A stretch of DNA of 64,000 nucleotides from Solenopsis invicta (taxonomy: Eukaryota; Arthropoda; Insecta; Hymenoptera; Formicidae), in contig NC_052669.1 of the NCBI RefSeq assembly GCF_016802725.1, forward strand, positions 26,193,770-26,257,769. The letters are read 5' to 3'. Below the pieces are notes generated by a model. That model worked only from the letters and a program-made list of their open reading frames with translations, searched no databases and was not told where the DNA came from. The first letter of the stretch is position 1. Each line of letters starts with the position of its first letter. This document shows positions 62,794 through 64,000 of the stretch, piece after piece. A program made the position numbers and the translations under genes.

Positions 62794-63005
62794 CGTGTGG
62801 ACTGACGTGAGAGGAGCGGGAGTACGACTAAGTGATGGGAAACGGCTTTGGATGGAAGGTTAGAAGTAGCCTCGCGGGAAGTAGTACGTTCCTTCGTAAG
62901 GCCAGACACCTCTAATCTGACAGCGGACGGAGTACGGCTCGCTTTCTCGCTCGCTCGCTTTTCGTTCGTCGCAAAACTCGTGCCACTTGAAATCAATCGC
63001 AATCT
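62794..63005 (-). other. Candidate 5' UTR first exon / promoter of the minus-strand gene
   Basis: On the minus strand this CpG-rich block contains no ATG in about 200 bp, an initiator-like TCAGATT near 62,918 and a consensus donor CACACG|GTGAGT at 62,794/62,793. These are features of a first non-coding exon. The right edge is arbitrary. It would splice to the acceptor at 21,059 if it belongs to the PTP gene, but no transcript evidence is available and it may belong to another gene. Confidence 0.42.
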
Positions 63006-64000
63006 ATTTTTAATCTAATAGGACTCGCTGGCCATGTCGCGTGACCGCTGCGGCCAAGTCAATTGTTTAAGGCTGACGTGAAAAAGAGAAGTAAGTAAAC
63101 CTTTCAGTCAGCGAAATTTCATTTTGATACAGAAATTTAAGACATTCTTATTTCGAAAATATTCTTATTTTCAAAATGTTAAATTTTGAAGTCGCCGGAT
63201 TATATTGTATAATATTAATCCAGACAAACCTTGTTTACAAGAAGAATTATTTTGTCGTTTTTTTACAAGAAAAATATGTTTTTACTATTCAATAGATAAT
63301 AAATTCCATAAATTCCATAATGCGAGGGAAAATATATCGCATAACAAATAATAATATCTTTCAGTATTGGAATTTTTTAATACTATTATTATTAAAACAA
63401 TCACATTGTGGTTATTATATAACTATTGTTACATTATTGAAATAAAAATATTATATTTTGCTAAAATTGAAATTATCAAATTTTTTTAAAGAAGATTACA
63501 TTGTATATATAAGCAAAATTATTATTGTTTTACGTATAAGCGAGAATATATAATAATTTCTTGCTTTAATGTATATAAAATAATAATTGTTAAATACACT
63601 CTGAAATGTGATGGTTTAACATCATTCAATGTTTATATAATTCTAACCACGAAATGTGTCGGATTTTACACTACACGATGAGAAAAATGCAGCACTTCTC
63701 ACCATGTAATGTTAAACATGAAACAATGATAATTTTAACTAATAAGATGCAAATGGATCAATAGGAGTCAACGCGGTGCTTATTGAGCACATTAATTAAA
63801 TATAAAGCGGTTACATTGAAAAAAAATATATAACTGTGATCATCAATGATTATTTACTATTTTTTAGTTTCGACTCAAAGTTTTGGCCAGCCTCACTAAC
63901 AAGTAGTAGTATCTTTGTTAAAAATAAGTCGGATAAGATGACGATCTATTGATGGTTACGATCAGTCTATTATCCAAATAAATTAAAGAGATTGTCCACA
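63006..64000. other. Upstream non-coding sequence
   Basis: A short CpG-rich patch (63,020-63,060) is followed by plain AT-rich DNA. No gene, repeat family or splice-site pair was recognised. Confidence 0.5.

Overview
The window reads as nuclear DNA of an insect, most likely an ant or another hymenopteran. It is AT-rich with scattered CpG-rich patches, has no bacterial-style gene packing, is full of microsatellites and small decayed DNA transposons, and carries coding sequence only as short exons bounded by GT/AG splice sites. That lineage is inferred from overall composition and from the kinds of repeats; no species-level marker was seen.

One protein-coding gene can be supported, on the minus strand. 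Eight coding exons between 14,889 and 1 join in perfect reading phase and encode a single protein-tyrosine-phosphatase (PTP) domain of receptor type, with its N-terminal wedge region and the linker after it. The gene runs off the left edge. The domain keeps the nucleophile loop (HC-x5-R, split across two exons). It has lost the general-acid aspartate of the WPD loop (here W-H-S) and the tyrosine of the KNRY substrate loop. A phase-compatible upstream exon at 20,832-21,058 holds 5' UTR and a possible start codon. An ATG-free, CpG-rich block ending in a strong splice donor at 62,794 looks like a 5' UTR first exon. If both are right, the gene spans more than 63 kb, about 41.7 kb of it one first intron, and the predicted product of this transcript has no signal peptide or transmembrane segment.

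Layout: 1-14.9 kb, PTP exons separated by introns holding a broken mariner, TTAA-flanked miniature elements and a Penelope-type tail. 14.9-21.1 kb, an intron and then the candidate start exon, whose splice acceptor uses a (CCT)n tract. 21.1-62.8 kb, presumed first intron: MITEs, foldbacks (including a perfect 54-bp palindrome at 27.2 kb and a foldback cluster to 28.8 kb), a 62-bp minisatellite, a decayed repetitive ORF split by a hAT-like insertion with an 8-bp target duplication (35.6-37.1 kb), and several dispersed repeats. 62.8-63.0 kb, candidate first exon/promoter. 63.0-64.0 kb, nothing recognised.

No tRNA, rRNA, CRISPR array, operon or intact transposase gene was found. Most open frames of 60-150 codons here look like chance ORFs. 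Coordinates of repeat ends are by eye; those of splice sites are to the base.
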